From NCBI RefSeq assembly GCF_017948675.1, contig NZ_JAGFBU010000008.1, positions 41,728 through 105,727 on the forward strand: a stretch of 64,000 bases of DNA. Direction: 5' to 3'. Made by a program: the position numbers and the translations under genes. Each line of letters opens with the position of its first letter. Positions within the stretch are counted from its first letter, which is position 1. Under the pieces are notes generated by a model. The model was given only the letters and a program-made list of their open reading frames with translations, was not told where the DNA came from and made no database searches. Shown piece by piece: positions 38,829 through 47,032 of this stretch. The DNA comes from Flavobacterium flabelliforme (GTDB lineage: Bacteria; Bacteroidota; Bacteroidia; Flavobacteriales; Flavobacteriaceae).

Positions 38829-39323
38829 TTATATTCGTGTTGGTTTACTCTCAGATTTAGGGTAAAAATAAATATTTTAATTGGTATTTTTATTTTTTAA
38901 GTAGTAATTCTATTAACCAAATTATTAAAACATTTTTCGATTGAATTGACTTTCTTTTTTAATTTAATAGTAAGATTTTTGATATTTAACAATTTATAAA
39001 ACTTTGCTGATTAGCGCTCTTTTAGAAAAATTAATTTGATAAAATTTAAATTTAAAGTGCATTTTTATGTTCTGTTTCTTCTAAATTTACAAACTGCAGG
39101 ATTTTTTTTTAAAATTAAAGAAAGAAATTCCATTTAATTTTATGCCATTATCAAAGCGTTTGCAGTATTTTTTATTTTGATTATAAGATATAGTTTACAT
39201 GAATATTACTGTTGCTTAGGATTAAATTTAGCATCGAAAAATAAATTTATTTTCAAGTCCTTTATACGATTTAAATAATTAATTTTGCAACTTCTTAAAA
39301 TTAAAATTATTACTTAATATATT
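38829..39323. promoter_or_regulatory. Intergenic region upstream of the sphingoid-base synthase gene
   Basis: 495 bases without a coding-length frame. A TAATTTTG box at 39280-39287 lies 36 bases before the start codon of the downstream gene and fits the -7 consensus; no TTG occurs at the right distance. The divergent NYN-LOTUS gene must have its own promoter on the other side. Otherwise low-complexity A/T sequence. Confidence 0.4.
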
Positions 39324-40586
39324 ATGGTAAAAGATTTATTCGAAAGGATTCAAAACAATAAAGGACCTTTAGGAAAATGGGCTTCTCAAGCAGAAGGTTA
39401 TTTTGTTTTTCCTAAATTAGAAGGAGAACTAGGTCCAAGAATGCAGTTTGGTGGAAAGGATATTTTGAACTGGAGTTTGAATGATTATTTAGGACTTGCT
39501 AATCACCCAGAAGTGCGTCAGGTTGATACTGAAGCAGCGGCTAAATATGGTGCAGCTTACCCAATGGGAGCTCGTATGATGAGCGGACAAACTAAATACC
39601 ACGAGCAGTTAGAAAATGAATTGGCAGATTTCGTAATGAAAGAATCCGCTTATTTATTGAATTTTGGATACCAAGGAATGGTGTCAATAATTGATGCTTT
39701 AGTTACTAAAAACGATGTGATCGTTTATGATGTTGATGCTCATGCTTGTATTATAGATGGAGTTCGTTTGCACATGGGAAAACGTTTTACGTACCGCCAC
39801 AACGATGTGGAAAGTATGGAGAAAAACCTGCAACGCGCAACAAAATTAGCTGAAGAAACTGGTGGAGGAATTTTATTCATCACAGAAGGTGTTTTTGGAA
39901 TGCGTGGTCAGCAAGGAAAATTGAAAGAAGTTGTTGCTATGAAGCAAAAATATAATTTCCGTTTACTAGTTGATGATGCACATGGTTTTGGTACTTTAGG
40001 TAAAACTGGTGCTGGAGCAGGTGAGGAGCAAGGAGTTCAGGATGATATCGATGTTTATTTTTCTACTTTTGCTAAATCGATGGCAAATATTGGTGCGTTT
40101 GTAGCTGCTGATAAAGATATTATCGATTATTTAAAATACAACATGCGCTCTCAAATGTTTGCAAAATCATTGCCAATGATTCAAACTATTGGATCATTAA
40201 AACGTTTACAATTGTTGCGTGATAACCCAGGATTGAAAGATAAATTATGGGAAAATGTTAATGCATTACAAAGCGGATTAAGAAGTAAAGGATTTAATAT
40301 TGGAGATACAAATACTTGTGTAACACCTGTTTATTTAGAAGGAAGTGTACCCGAAGCGATGGTTATGGTAAATGATTTAAGAGAAAACTACGGTATTTTC
40401 TTGTCTATTGTAATTTATCCTGTAATTCCAAAAGGAATGATTTTACTAAGAGTAATTCCTACTGCACCGCATACATTAGCAGATATTGATCAAACTTTAA
40501 CTGCTTTTGAAGCCATTCGTGAAAAATTAGAAAACGGAACTTACAAAGAAATTGCTTCTAAAACCAAAGTAGATTTAGACGCTTAA
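39324..40586 (+). CDS. Alpha-oxoamine synthase family enzyme, probable serine palmitoyltransferase (sphingoid base synthesis)
   Basis: PLP enzyme of 420 residues that condenses an amino acid with an acyl-CoA/ACP. Family signs: 'NDYLGLANHPEV', 'DAHACIIDGVRLHMGKRF', 'TEGVFGMRGQQG', 'LVDDAHGFGTLGKTGAG' and the PLP lysine K251 in 'STFAKSMANIGAF'. Bacteroidetes use such enzymes for sphingolipids (Spt, serine plus palmitoyl thioester) or for sulfonolipids (cysteate acyltransferase); I favour one of these over biotin KAPA synthase because no bio genes are near and a candidate ceramide synthase lies 0.7 kb away. Serine versus cysteate cannot be decided by eye. Monocistronic, terminator follows. Confidence 0.82.
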   Translation: MVKDLFERIQNNKGPLGKWASQAEGYFVFPKLEGELGPRMQFGGKDILNWSLNDYLGLANHPEVRQVDTEAAAKYGAAYPMGARMMSGQTKYHEQLENELADFVMKESAYLLNFGYQGMVSIIDALVTKNDVIVYDVDAHACIIDGVRLHMGKRFTYRHNDVESMEKNLQRATKLAEETGGGILFITEGVFGMRGQQGKLKEVVAMKQKYNFRLLVDDAHGFGTLGKTGAGAGEEQGVQDDIDVYFSTFAKSMANIGAFVAADKDIIDYLKYNMRSQMFAKSLPMIQTIGSLKRLQLLRDNPGLKDKLWENVNALQSGLRSKGFNIGDTNTCVTPVYLEGSVPEAMVMVNDLRENYGIFLSIVIYPVIPKGMILLRVIPTAPHTLADIDQTLTAFEAIREKLENGTYKEIASKTKVDLDA

Positions 40587-40650
40587 ATTTTATTAGTAAA
40601 ATACCAAGCAGATTAATTTTATAAAATAAATTTTTAAAGCTGTAGATTTT

Positions 40651-40687
40651 AAAAAAAATCCATTCTTCAAAGAATGGATTTTTTTTG
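40651..40687 (+). terminator. Terminator after the sphingoid-base synthase gene
   Basis: Stem AAAAAATCCATTCTT / AAGAATGGATTTTTT with tiny loop and flanking T run. It falls 65 bases after the stop codon. Confidence 0.88.
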
Positions 40688-40737
40688 TTAAAATCCATAT
40701 TGAATTATCTATCTTTATTAAACTCTAAATAAAAAAT

Positions 40738-41199
40738 ATGAAAAAAATAATCTTTAGCGCCCTACTGATGAGTTTCTTTATTTCGTGTAAAAAGGAAAGT
40801 AAAGACCATCAACTCCAACTAGAAAAAAATACTATTAAAAAAGTAAATACTCCCGAATGTTACTTGGGTGTTATTAAAAAAGATAGTGTTTTAATGCATT
40901 TGAATTTTGAAGGCAATCAACTGATTTCTGGTAATTTAATTTATAATTTTTATGAAAAAGATAAAAATGAAGGTTCGATTGTTGGACAGTTAAAAGGAGA
41001 TACACTTTTTGCAGACTATACTTTTACCTCAGAAGGTGTTTTATCTGTGCGTGAAGTTGTTTTTTTAAAGGAAGGTAATAATTATATTGAAGGTTTTGGT
41101 GAAACCGTTGATGATAATAAAGGAAAAGTTAAATTTAAAGATAAGAAAAAATTAATGTTTGATGGAAAATTAGTATTGGCAAAAACAGCGTGTAAGTAG
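40738..41199 (+). CDS. Predicted lipoprotein, unknown function
   Basis: A 153-residue protein. The signal MKKIIFSALLMSF ends in the lipobox FISC, so Cys-17 should be lipidated. The mature part is Lys/Glu-rich with beta-strand character ('GSIVGQLKGDTLFADYTF') and a C-terminal Cys near the end ('LAKTACK'). Similar small lipoproteins are common in flavobacteria, function not known. It lies between two terminators, so it is transcribed alone. Confidence 0.75.
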   Translation: MKKIIFSALLMSFFISCKKESKDHQLQLEKNTIKKVNTPECYLGVIKKDSVLMHLNFEGNQLISGNLIYNFYEKDKNEGSIVGQLKGDTLFADYTFTSEGVLSVREVVFLKEGNNYIEGFGETVDDNKGKVKFKDKKKLMFDGKLVLAKTACK

Positions 41200-41227
41200 T
41201 CTTTTTTTTAATTTAAAGTTTATAATT

Positions 41228-41264
41228 AAAAAATCCCATTGACTATTTGTGAATGGGATTTTTT
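41228..41264. terminator. Bidirectional terminator between the lipoprotein gene and the convergent GNAT-fold gene
   Basis: Stem AAAAAATCCCATT / AATGGGATTTTTT around an 11-base loop. A and T runs on both sides serve both converging genes. Confidence 0.85.
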
Positions 41265-41271
41265 ATATCAT

Positions 41272-42393
41272 CTAGTTTAAACTTTTTTTGTAGGTACATC
41301 TTCTTTTGTGTACCACTGTGTTAAAGTGTTTCCATAAATTAATACTAGCAGCGTTATCCGCTAACTCAGGCGTTCTAAAGCAATTAATGATTCCCTTTTC
41401 TTTAAAAGTCTCGTAGTATTCTTTAAATATAACAGCCGTAACTGCTTTATTTTGATATTCTGGAAGTACTCCTATAAGATAAAAAAGCACATCTTTACTT
41501 TGTTTTTTCGCTCTTAACAAATGTAAAAAGCCAAATGGAAATAACTTTCCATTTGCTTTTTGCAATGCTTCTGTAAAAGAGGGCATAACGATGCTGAATG
41601 CTACAATGTTATCGTCTTTATCAATTACAAATTTTATAAATTCAGGATTGATGAAGCTAATGTATTTTTTCTTGAAATATTCTTTTTGTGTGTCAGAAAT
41701 AGCTACAAAAGTAGATAAAGAAGCGTAAGATTTATTAAATAGATCGAACATTTGGTCCACAAGTGGCATTACTTCTTTGGTAGTTTTAAAATTAAGAGGT
41801 CTTAACTGATACCTTCTTTTTACTAAATCATTCGCTTTTTCAAAAAACTCAGGTTTTACGTTTTCAAAAGGAAACTTGCTTTCAATATATTCTTTTTCTT
41901 TAACGTAACCCAACTGTTCAAAATGTGTAGCATAGTAAGGACTGTTATACCATGTAATCATTGTTCCTACTTCATCAAATCCTTCTGTTAATACGCCTAC
42001 TTTGTCAAGGTTGGAAAAACCCATTGGGCCTTCTACGTAATCCAACTTGTGTTTTCGACCTAGTTCATAGACCTTCTCTAAAAGTGCTTTTGTAACTTCT
42101 ATATCGTCAATTACATCAAACCAACCAAAACGAACCTTCTTTTTTTGTTGATCATTTACTTCACTCCAGTTAATGATGGCGGTAATTCTTCCTACTATTT
42201 CATTATTTTTTTTAGCAACGTAAAAATAGGCTTCTGCCGTTTCAAAAGCGGGATTTGTTATTTTATCAAAACTCTCGAGCTCATCTAATATCAATGGTGG
42301 AACAAAATTTTTATTGTTCTTATATAATGTAAAGGGAAATTTTATGAATTCTTTTAATTCCTTCTTCGTTTTTGCTTCTTCAATTGTAATCAT
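41272..42393 (-). CDS. GNAT-fold acyltransferase, candidate bacterial ceramide synthase
   Basis: A 373-residue protein with two GNAT-like halves: the N-terminal part 'AEAYFYVAKKNNEIVGRITAI' and the C-terminal part 'FYLIGVLPEYQNKAVTAVIFKEYY', which holds an acetyl/acyl-CoA binding loop, and ends 'LWKHFNTVVHKRRCTYKK'. Homologues in Bacteroidetes are labelled GNAT or, wrongly, GTP cyclohydrolase. In Caulobacter the ceramide synthase bCerS is a GNAT-superfamily protein, and this gene sits next to a serine palmitoyltransferase-like gene, so N-acylation of a sphingoid base is a reasonable inference. No membrane span. Convergent with the lipoprotein gene; 19 bases upstream of the barrel gene. Confidence 0.75.
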   Translation of the reverse strand: MITIEEAKTKKELKEFIKFPFTLYKNNKNFVPPLILDELESFDKITNPAFETAEAYFYVAKKNNEIVGRITAIINWSEVNDQQKKKVRFGWFDVIDDIEVTKALLEKVYELGRKHKLDYVEGPMGFSNLDKVGVLTEGFDEVGTMITWYNSPYYATHFEQLGYVKEKEYIESKFPFENVKPEFFEKANDLVKRRYQLRPLNFKTTKEVMPLVDQMFDLFNKSYASLSTFVAISDTQKEYFKKKYISFINPEFIKFVIDKDDNIVAFSIVMPSFTEALQKANGKLFPFGFLHLLRAKKQSKDVLFYLIGVLPEYQNKAVTAVIFKEYYETFKEKGIINCFRTPELADNAASINLWKHFNTVVHKRRCTYKKSLN

Positions 42394-42412
42394 GCTATTT
42401 TTTAAAATTCGA

Positions 42413-43369
42413 TTATCCTTTTTTTATTTTTTTTTGTGTTTTTTTTGCTTTTTTATCTCCTTTGATGTCAGGATTGGCTGCATTTCCTGTATCAATTTTC
42501 ATTCTTACTTCTTTGTATTTTGCATCATAACGCCAAGAAAGACCAATGCCTCCATAAAGTATAGAAGGTGTGTTTTTTAGACTCGAGCTAATTGATGCGT
42601 CAATTTGCATGTTTTTATTGAGTAAATAAGCAGCGCCACCTCTTACGATTGCGTCACTATAAAAATCACTCTTAAAACCTTGATTTTCTATAAATCCAGA
42701 CCAGTTGTCATTAAATCCTCTAGTAAGGGTTAGCACATAACCATAACTCGGAAAATCAGTTGTAATATAATCGCCAATAATATTGGTTACAAAAACCCAT
42801 TTACCATCGCCAAAATGATTTTGAGTAATTAACATAATTTTTGGAGATACACTAGATTGGGGAGAAAACGAGTAAGGATTGTCTTTCATGATTACATTTG
42901 CACCAGCAAAAATAGAGAATGCAGGCACAAATTGGCGCCAGTTGAAACCGTGATTTGCTTTCCAGCTGTATAGATTAACCTTTTTTTCATAATTCTTAAA
43001 AGGATCGTAAATCAAATATTTGGCTCCCAGAACAGTTTGTTTAAAATCGGCTACCTTGGTGTTTTTAAACAGAGAAGTATATTTCTCATTTTGATATTGA
43101 ATGTCGGCAATCAATTCAAGATTTTCCAAGAACAAACCCCATCTTAAAGTTGCGTCTAAACCGAAACCATTGGCGTCATAATTTAAAAGACTATGATTTT
43201 GTTTTATACCGTAAATTCCAGTTTCTATTTGAATGACTGATTTTCCAACAGCAAAAGCAGACATAGTTTCACCTGGTCTATTAGAGTTTATTTGATCCGT
43301 ATGTTGCCCGTAATGTAGGATTGGAAACATTAAAAAGGCAGTCAAAAGTGTGATTTTAATTCTAGACAT
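42413..43369 (-). CDS. Outer-membrane beta-barrel protein (transporter-like)
   Basis: The ATG at 43369 gives the signal MSRIKITLLTAFLMFPILHYGQ; an upstream Met would add nine residues. The mature part is a sequence of amphipathic strands with aromatic residues ('WRQFVPAFSIFAGANV', 'GGAAYLLNKNMQIDASISSS', 'LYGGIGLSWRYD'), like the phenol-degradation MetA-type outer-membrane family. The C terminus is a Lys-rich tail (KKAKKTQKKIKKG) after the last strand, an unusual end for a barrel. It lies 19 bases before the GNAT-fold gene in the same direction and is probably co-transcribed. A -7-like box (minus-strand TACATTTG, 43404-43411) is close upstream. Confidence 0.75.
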   Translation of the reverse strand: MSRIKITLLTAFLMFPILHYGQHTDQINSNRPGETMSAFAVGKSVIQIETGIYGIKQNHSLLNYDANGFGLDATLRWGLFLENLELIADIQYQNEKYTSLFKNTKVADFKQTVLGAKYLIYDPFKNYEKKVNLYSWKANHGFNWRQFVPAFSIFAGANVIMKDNPYSFSPQSSVSPKIMLITQNHFGDGKWVFVTNIIGDYITTDFPSYGYVLTLTRGFNDNWSGFIENQGFKSDFYSDAIVRGGAAYLLNKNMQIDASISSSLKNTPSILYGGIGLSWRYDAKYKEVRMKIDTGNAANPDIKGDKKAKKTQKKIKKG

Positions 43370-43491
43370 ATTGTTTTTTAGATTAGAAAGTAACAATGCT
43401 TTTCAAATGTACTATATTTTATTATTTATTTAAGAATGATATCTTACTTTTGAACGTTTGATTTATTAATTTTGAAAAAAAATATATATTT

Positions 43492-43761
43492 ATGCAAACA
43501 GCTTCTTTTACTGGTTTTATAAAAGCAATTTTTTATATGATCGCTTTCTACTATATTTTCCGCTTTTTGGCAAAGTTGTTTTTGCCTTTATTAGTTAAAA
43601 AAGTGGTAGAAAAAGCAGGACAAAATATGCAACAGCAACAACAAGATACTTGGCAAAAAACTCAAACTAAGGAGGAAATCTTATACAATAGCAACTCTAG
43701 TAAAAATCCACGCGAGACCAAAAAAGTTGGAGATTATGTTGATTACGAAGAAATAGATTAA
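43492..43761 (+). CDS. DUF4834 family small membrane protein
   Basis: An 89-residue protein with one hydrophobic helix at the start (residues about 8-35, 'IKAIFYMIAFYYIFRFLAKLF'; shown as FYMIAFYYIFRFLAKLF), then a Gln-rich stretch and a conserved acidic ending 'KKVGDYVDYEEID'. This matches the DUF4834 family restricted to Bacteroidetes, often found before yfhO-like genes. Function unknown. It ends 48 bases before the YfhO start and is likely transcribed with it. TAATTTTG (43467-43474) may be its -7 box. Confidence 0.8.
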   Translation: MQTASFTGFIKAIFYMIAFYYIFRFLAKLFLPLLVKKVVEKAGQNMQQQQQDTWQKTQTKEEILYNSNSSKNPRETKKVGDYVDYEEID

Positions 43762-43809
43762 GTTTGCCGTTTTAATACCTACTATACTTTAATTCAAACT
43801 TTTTTTAAA

Positions 43810-46221
43810 TTGAAAATAATAAATAAGTTCTATCCGCACGCACTTGCCATTTTTGGTTTTGTATTGGTTTCTTTAATCTATTTTTATCCTGTATTGCAAG
43901 GAAAGCAAATTTCTCAATCAGATATTGTGCAATATACTGGAATGGCTAAAGAACAAAACGACTTTAGAGCTACTGATAATGCGGAACCTTATTGGACAAA
44001 CTCTGCTTTTGGCGGTATGCCAACCTACCAATTGGGGGCTAAATATCCTCATGATTACATAGGTGCTATTGATGATGCATTGCGTTTTTTGCCGCGTCCT
44101 GCCGATTATTTATTTTTATATTTTTTAGGTTTTTATGGACTAATGTTAGTCCTTAAAGTAGATCCTTTGAAAGCTTTTTTTGGAGCCTTAGCGTTCGGAT
44201 TATCCACTTATATGATTATTATTCTCGGAGTAGGGCATAATGCAAAGGCACATGCTATTGCTTACATGCCTCTTGTTATTGCGGGTTTTATTTTAGTTTT
44301 TCAAAAAAAGTATATTCTCGGAGGTCTTCTTACCCTTTTTGCGACAGCATTAGAAATTAGTGCGAATCACTTTCAAATGACGTATTACCTTCTAATTTTC
44401 TTATTGATACTTTGCGCTTATTTCATCTATCAGCAAATAAAAGATAAAGAGTACAAAGCGATGCTTTATTCTTTGGGGACATTAGCAATTGCTGGAATTT
44501 TTGCCATTGGCGCCAATGCTACAAATTTATTAGCAACAACAGAATATACCGATTTTAGTATTCGTGGTAAAAGCGAATTGACTTTTAATCCTAATGGTTC
44601 AAAGAACGAAACAACAAGTTCAATGAGTAGAGACTATATTACGGAGTATAGTTATGGGATTATGGAAAGTTTCAATTTGATTGCCCCACGATTATTTGGA
44701 GGTTCTAATAATGAAGCGGTAGGCAAGGACAGTCATATGTACGAATTTATGATTGGCCAAGGAGTTCCTGAAGCGCAAGCAACTGATTTTGTATCGGGAA
44801 TGCCAACCTATTGGGGAGATCAGCCTATCGTAGCAGCTCCCGCATATATTGGGGCTGTAGTTTTCTTTCTAGCGATTTTGGCTTTGTTTATAGATCAACG
44901 TAAAATAAAATATGTATTCCTTTCAGGAGCTATTGTAGCATTAATTCTTTCTTGGGGGAAAAACTTCCCTGTTGTGACTAACTTTTTTATAGATTACATT
45001 CCTTTATATGATAAGTTTAGGGCTGTTTCTTCTATACAAGTTGTTTTAGAGTTGTGTTTTCCAGTATTGGCTATCATGGGTTTACAATCCTACTTTCAAT
45101 TGGATAAAAAACTACAATGGAAAGCTCTATATGAAACTGCAATTCTTGGTTTAGGAATTATAATAATTCTATTCCTGAGTAAAAGTATGTTTAGTTTTTC
45201 TGGAGGCAGTGATGCTGCTTACAGAGAAAGTTACGGACCTGATTTTGTAGCGGCACTTAAGTTAGATCGTATGAGTTTATACAGTGCCGATTTATTGCGT
45301 TCAGGATTCTTCATGGTATTGACAGGAGGAATTTTGTGGTTTGCAATGAAAGACAAACTGGCTCAAAAAACCGCTATTATAATTATTGGTTTAATTATGG
45401 TTTCTGATTTGTTTTTTGTGGACAAAAAATACGTCTCTGCAAAAGATTTTGTTAGAGGTAGTGAAGTAACAATGCCATTTACTGAAACCCCAGCAGATGC
45501 ACAGATTTTGAAAGATACTTCTAATTACAGAGTTTTTGAAGTTGCTGATTTGTTAGGCGCAAGAGCTTCCTATTTTCATAAATCTATCGGTGGTTATAGT
45601 GCTGTTAGACCTCGAAGAATGCAACAATTAGTAGATTATCAAATCGCTAAAAACAATATCGAAATTCTAAGCATGCTTAACGTTAAGTATGTTATCCAAA
45701 GAGATAAAGAAGGAAATGAATTTCCAACAGTAAATCCAGATGCAAATGGGAATGCTTGGTTTGTGAGTCAAGTAAAAATCGTTTCTTCTCCAGATCAAGA
45801 GATGAAAGCGTTGGACAGTTTAGATTCTAAGAATGTGGCCGTTATCAATGATAAAGATTTTAAAATTAATGGTAAGGCTTTCGCCAAAGATAGCCTAGCA
45901 AGAATTACTTTGAATTCTTACAAGCCCAACCATTTAATATATAAGTCAGATAATTCGAACGAAGGTTTAGCTGTTTTTTCTGAAATGTATTATAAAAAAG
46001 GATGGAATGCGTATATCGATGGAAAGAAAACAGAACATATTCGAGTAGATTACGTTCTAAGAGGATTGCAAATTCCAGCAGGAAAACATACAATAGAATT
46101 CAAATTTGAACCTCAAGTCATACAAACAGGAAGTACAATTACTTTAGTTAGTGGTTTTGGAATCTTATTGCTTTTAGTGGGAGGAGTTTATTTTGAAAGA
46201 AAGAAAAGAGTTCAGATTTAA
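43810..46221 (+). CDS. YfhO family membrane protein (GT-C-like)
   Basis: An 803-residue inner-membrane protein with about 12-13 hydrophobic helices and a large extracytoplasmic loop, typical of YfhO. In Gram-positives YfhO glycosylates lipoteichoic acid; in flavobacteria the function is inferred to be transfer of a sugar from a lipid carrier. Signature areas: 'GKQISQSDIVQYTGM', 'YWTNSAFGGMPTYQLG', 'HNAKAHAIAYMPLVI' and the C-terminal beta domain 'MYYKKGWNAYIDGKK'. The start is TTG at 43810, in the expected position relative to the first helix; no nearer ATG. Downstream genes also concern glycan assembly. Confidence 0.88.
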   Translation: MKIINKFYPHALAIFGFVLVSLIYFYPVLQGKQISQSDIVQYTGMAKEQNDFRATDNAEPYWTNSAFGGMPTYQLGAKYPHDYIGAIDDALRFLPRPADYLFLYFLGFYGLMLVLKVDPLKAFFGALAFGLSTYMIIILGVGHNAKAHAIAYMPLVIAGFILVFQKKYILGGLLTLFATALEISANHFQMTYYLLIFLLILCAYFIYQQIKDKEYKAMLYSLGTLAIAGIFAIGANATNLLATTEYTDFSIRGKSELTFNPNGSKNETTSSMSRDYITEYSYGIMESFNLIAPRLFGGSNNEAVGKDSHMYEFMIGQGVPEAQATDFVSGMPTYWGDQPIVAAPAYIGAVVFFLAILALFIDQRKIKYVFLSGAIVALILSWGKNFPVVTNFFIDYIPLYDKFRAVSSIQVVLELCFPVLAIMGLQSYFQLDKKLQWKALYETAILGLGIIIILFLSKSMFSFSGGSDAAYRESYGPDFVAALKLDRMSLYSADLLRSGFFMVLTGGILWFAMKDKLAQKTAIIIIGLIMVSDLFFVDKKYVSAKDFVRGSEVTMPFTETPADAQILKDTSNYRVFEVADLLGARASYFHKSIGGYSAVRPRRMQQLVDYQIAKNNIEILSMLNVKYVIQRDKEGNEFPTVNPDANGNAWFVSQVKIVSSPDQEMKALDSLDSKNVAVINDKDFKINGKAFAKDSLARITLNSYKPNHLIYKSDNSNEGLAVFSEMYYKKGWNAYIDGKKTEHIRVDYVLRGLQIPAGKHTIEFKFEPQVIQTGSTITLVSGFGILLLLVGGVYFERKKRVQI

Positions 46222-46265
46222 GATTTTTGATTTAAGATTGCAGATTTAAGATTTTTTAAATCTGC
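46213..46265 (+). repeat. Short direct repeats and hairpin after the yfhO gene
   Basis: Three copies of ATTTAAGATT lie in tandem within 46216-46252. The last copy is part of a hairpin GCAGATTT (46240-46247) / AAATCTGC (46258-46265) which may end transcription of the yfhO unit. No U tract follows, so efficiency is doubtful. Confidence 0.5.
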
Positions 46266-46344
46266 ATTCAATACCGAAACTTCGAGACGTTAATCTTCAA
46301 TCAGCAATCATTTAGTATATTTGTTGTAATAAAAAATAGCAATA

Positions 46345-46509
46345 ATGAAAACGGCAATACTTAATTATGGTGTCCCAGAAGAGTTAGAAGCTAAAAGAAT
46401 AGCTGAATTGAAAGCACTTTCTTATTTTGAAAGATTAGAAAGATTGATGGCAATAATTGAAGTTTCATATATGTTTAAAACAGCAAAAAAAATACAATCT
46501 AAAAAATAA
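46345..46509 (+). CDS. 54-residue protein preceding a nucleotidyltransferase
   Basis: ATG at 46345 opens a 54-codon frame whose TAA shares a base with the next gene's ATG (TAATG at 46507-46511). The product is helical and charged, 'PEELEAKRIAELKALSYFERLERLM' (shown: EELEAKRIAELKALSYFERL) with a basic end 'KTAKKIQSKK'. It has a TATATTTG box at about 46317-46324. The tight coupling indicates a joint function with the nucleotidyltransferase. I do not recognise a named family; similar short genes often precede DUF6036-type nucleotidyltransferases. Confidence 0.7.
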   Translation: MKTAILNYGVPEELEAKRIAELKALSYFERLERLMAIIEVSYMFKTAKKIQSKK

Positions 46510-46967
46510 TGAATGAGCAAATAATTGCCATTTGGGAGAGTTTTTTTAAAAACAAAGTTAAGTACATAACTATTGGAGGTTTTGCTGTAAACATCTATGG
46601 GTATAATAGGAATACAGGGGATATTGATATTTATTTAGAAGACACTATCGAAAATCGTATTAATTTAAGAAATGCTTTAAAATCAATAAATTTAGGGGAT
46701 TTTGAATCTATTGAAACAATGCAATTCATTCCTGGATGGACTGATTTTACTTTGAATTATGGATTAAGATTAGATATTATGACAGCTGTAAAGGGTTTGG
46801 AAGATAAATCATTTAATTCACTTTTAGATAATGCAACTGTTGTGTTGATTGGAGAAACACCAGTTTTTTTTATTGATTATGATAATTTAATTATTGCTAA
46901 AAAAGCATCAAATAGACCGAAAGACATTTTAGATATTGAAGAATTAGATAAATTAAATAGCAATTAA
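46509..46967 (+). CDS. Nucleotidyltransferase-fold protein (DUF6036-like)
   Basis: A 152-residue single-domain protein of the polymerase-beta-like nucleotidyltransferase superfamily. The active-site pattern is GG at residues 23-24 ('TIGGFAVNIYGYNR') followed by DID at 38-40 ('TGDIDIYL'), and a third Asp is plausible in 'LRLDIMTAV'. It is close to the DUF6036/AbiEii group, some members of which are toxins of toxin-antitoxin systems that modify tRNA or other targets. It is translationally coupled to the 54-residue gene. Toxin activity is inference; a stand-alone enzyme is possible. Confidence 0.78.
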   Translation: MNEQIIAIWESFFKNKVKYITIGGFAVNIYGYNRNTGDIDIYLEDTIENRINLRNALKSINLGDFESIETMQFIPGWTDFTLNYGLRLDIMTAVKGLEDKSFNSLLDNATVVLIGETPVFFIDYDNLIIAKKASNRPKDILDIEELDKLNSN

Positions 46968-47032
46968 AAGATTAATATTTTAAAACCTGCAATCAAAAAA
47001 TATTAATCATAATTTGAGCACTAAAATTTAAA

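Noticed and set aside
39324..40586. Biotin synthesis enzyme BioF
   Set aside because: The fold fits, but there are no other bio genes nearby and the neighbourhood favours sphingoid/sulfonolipid synthesis.
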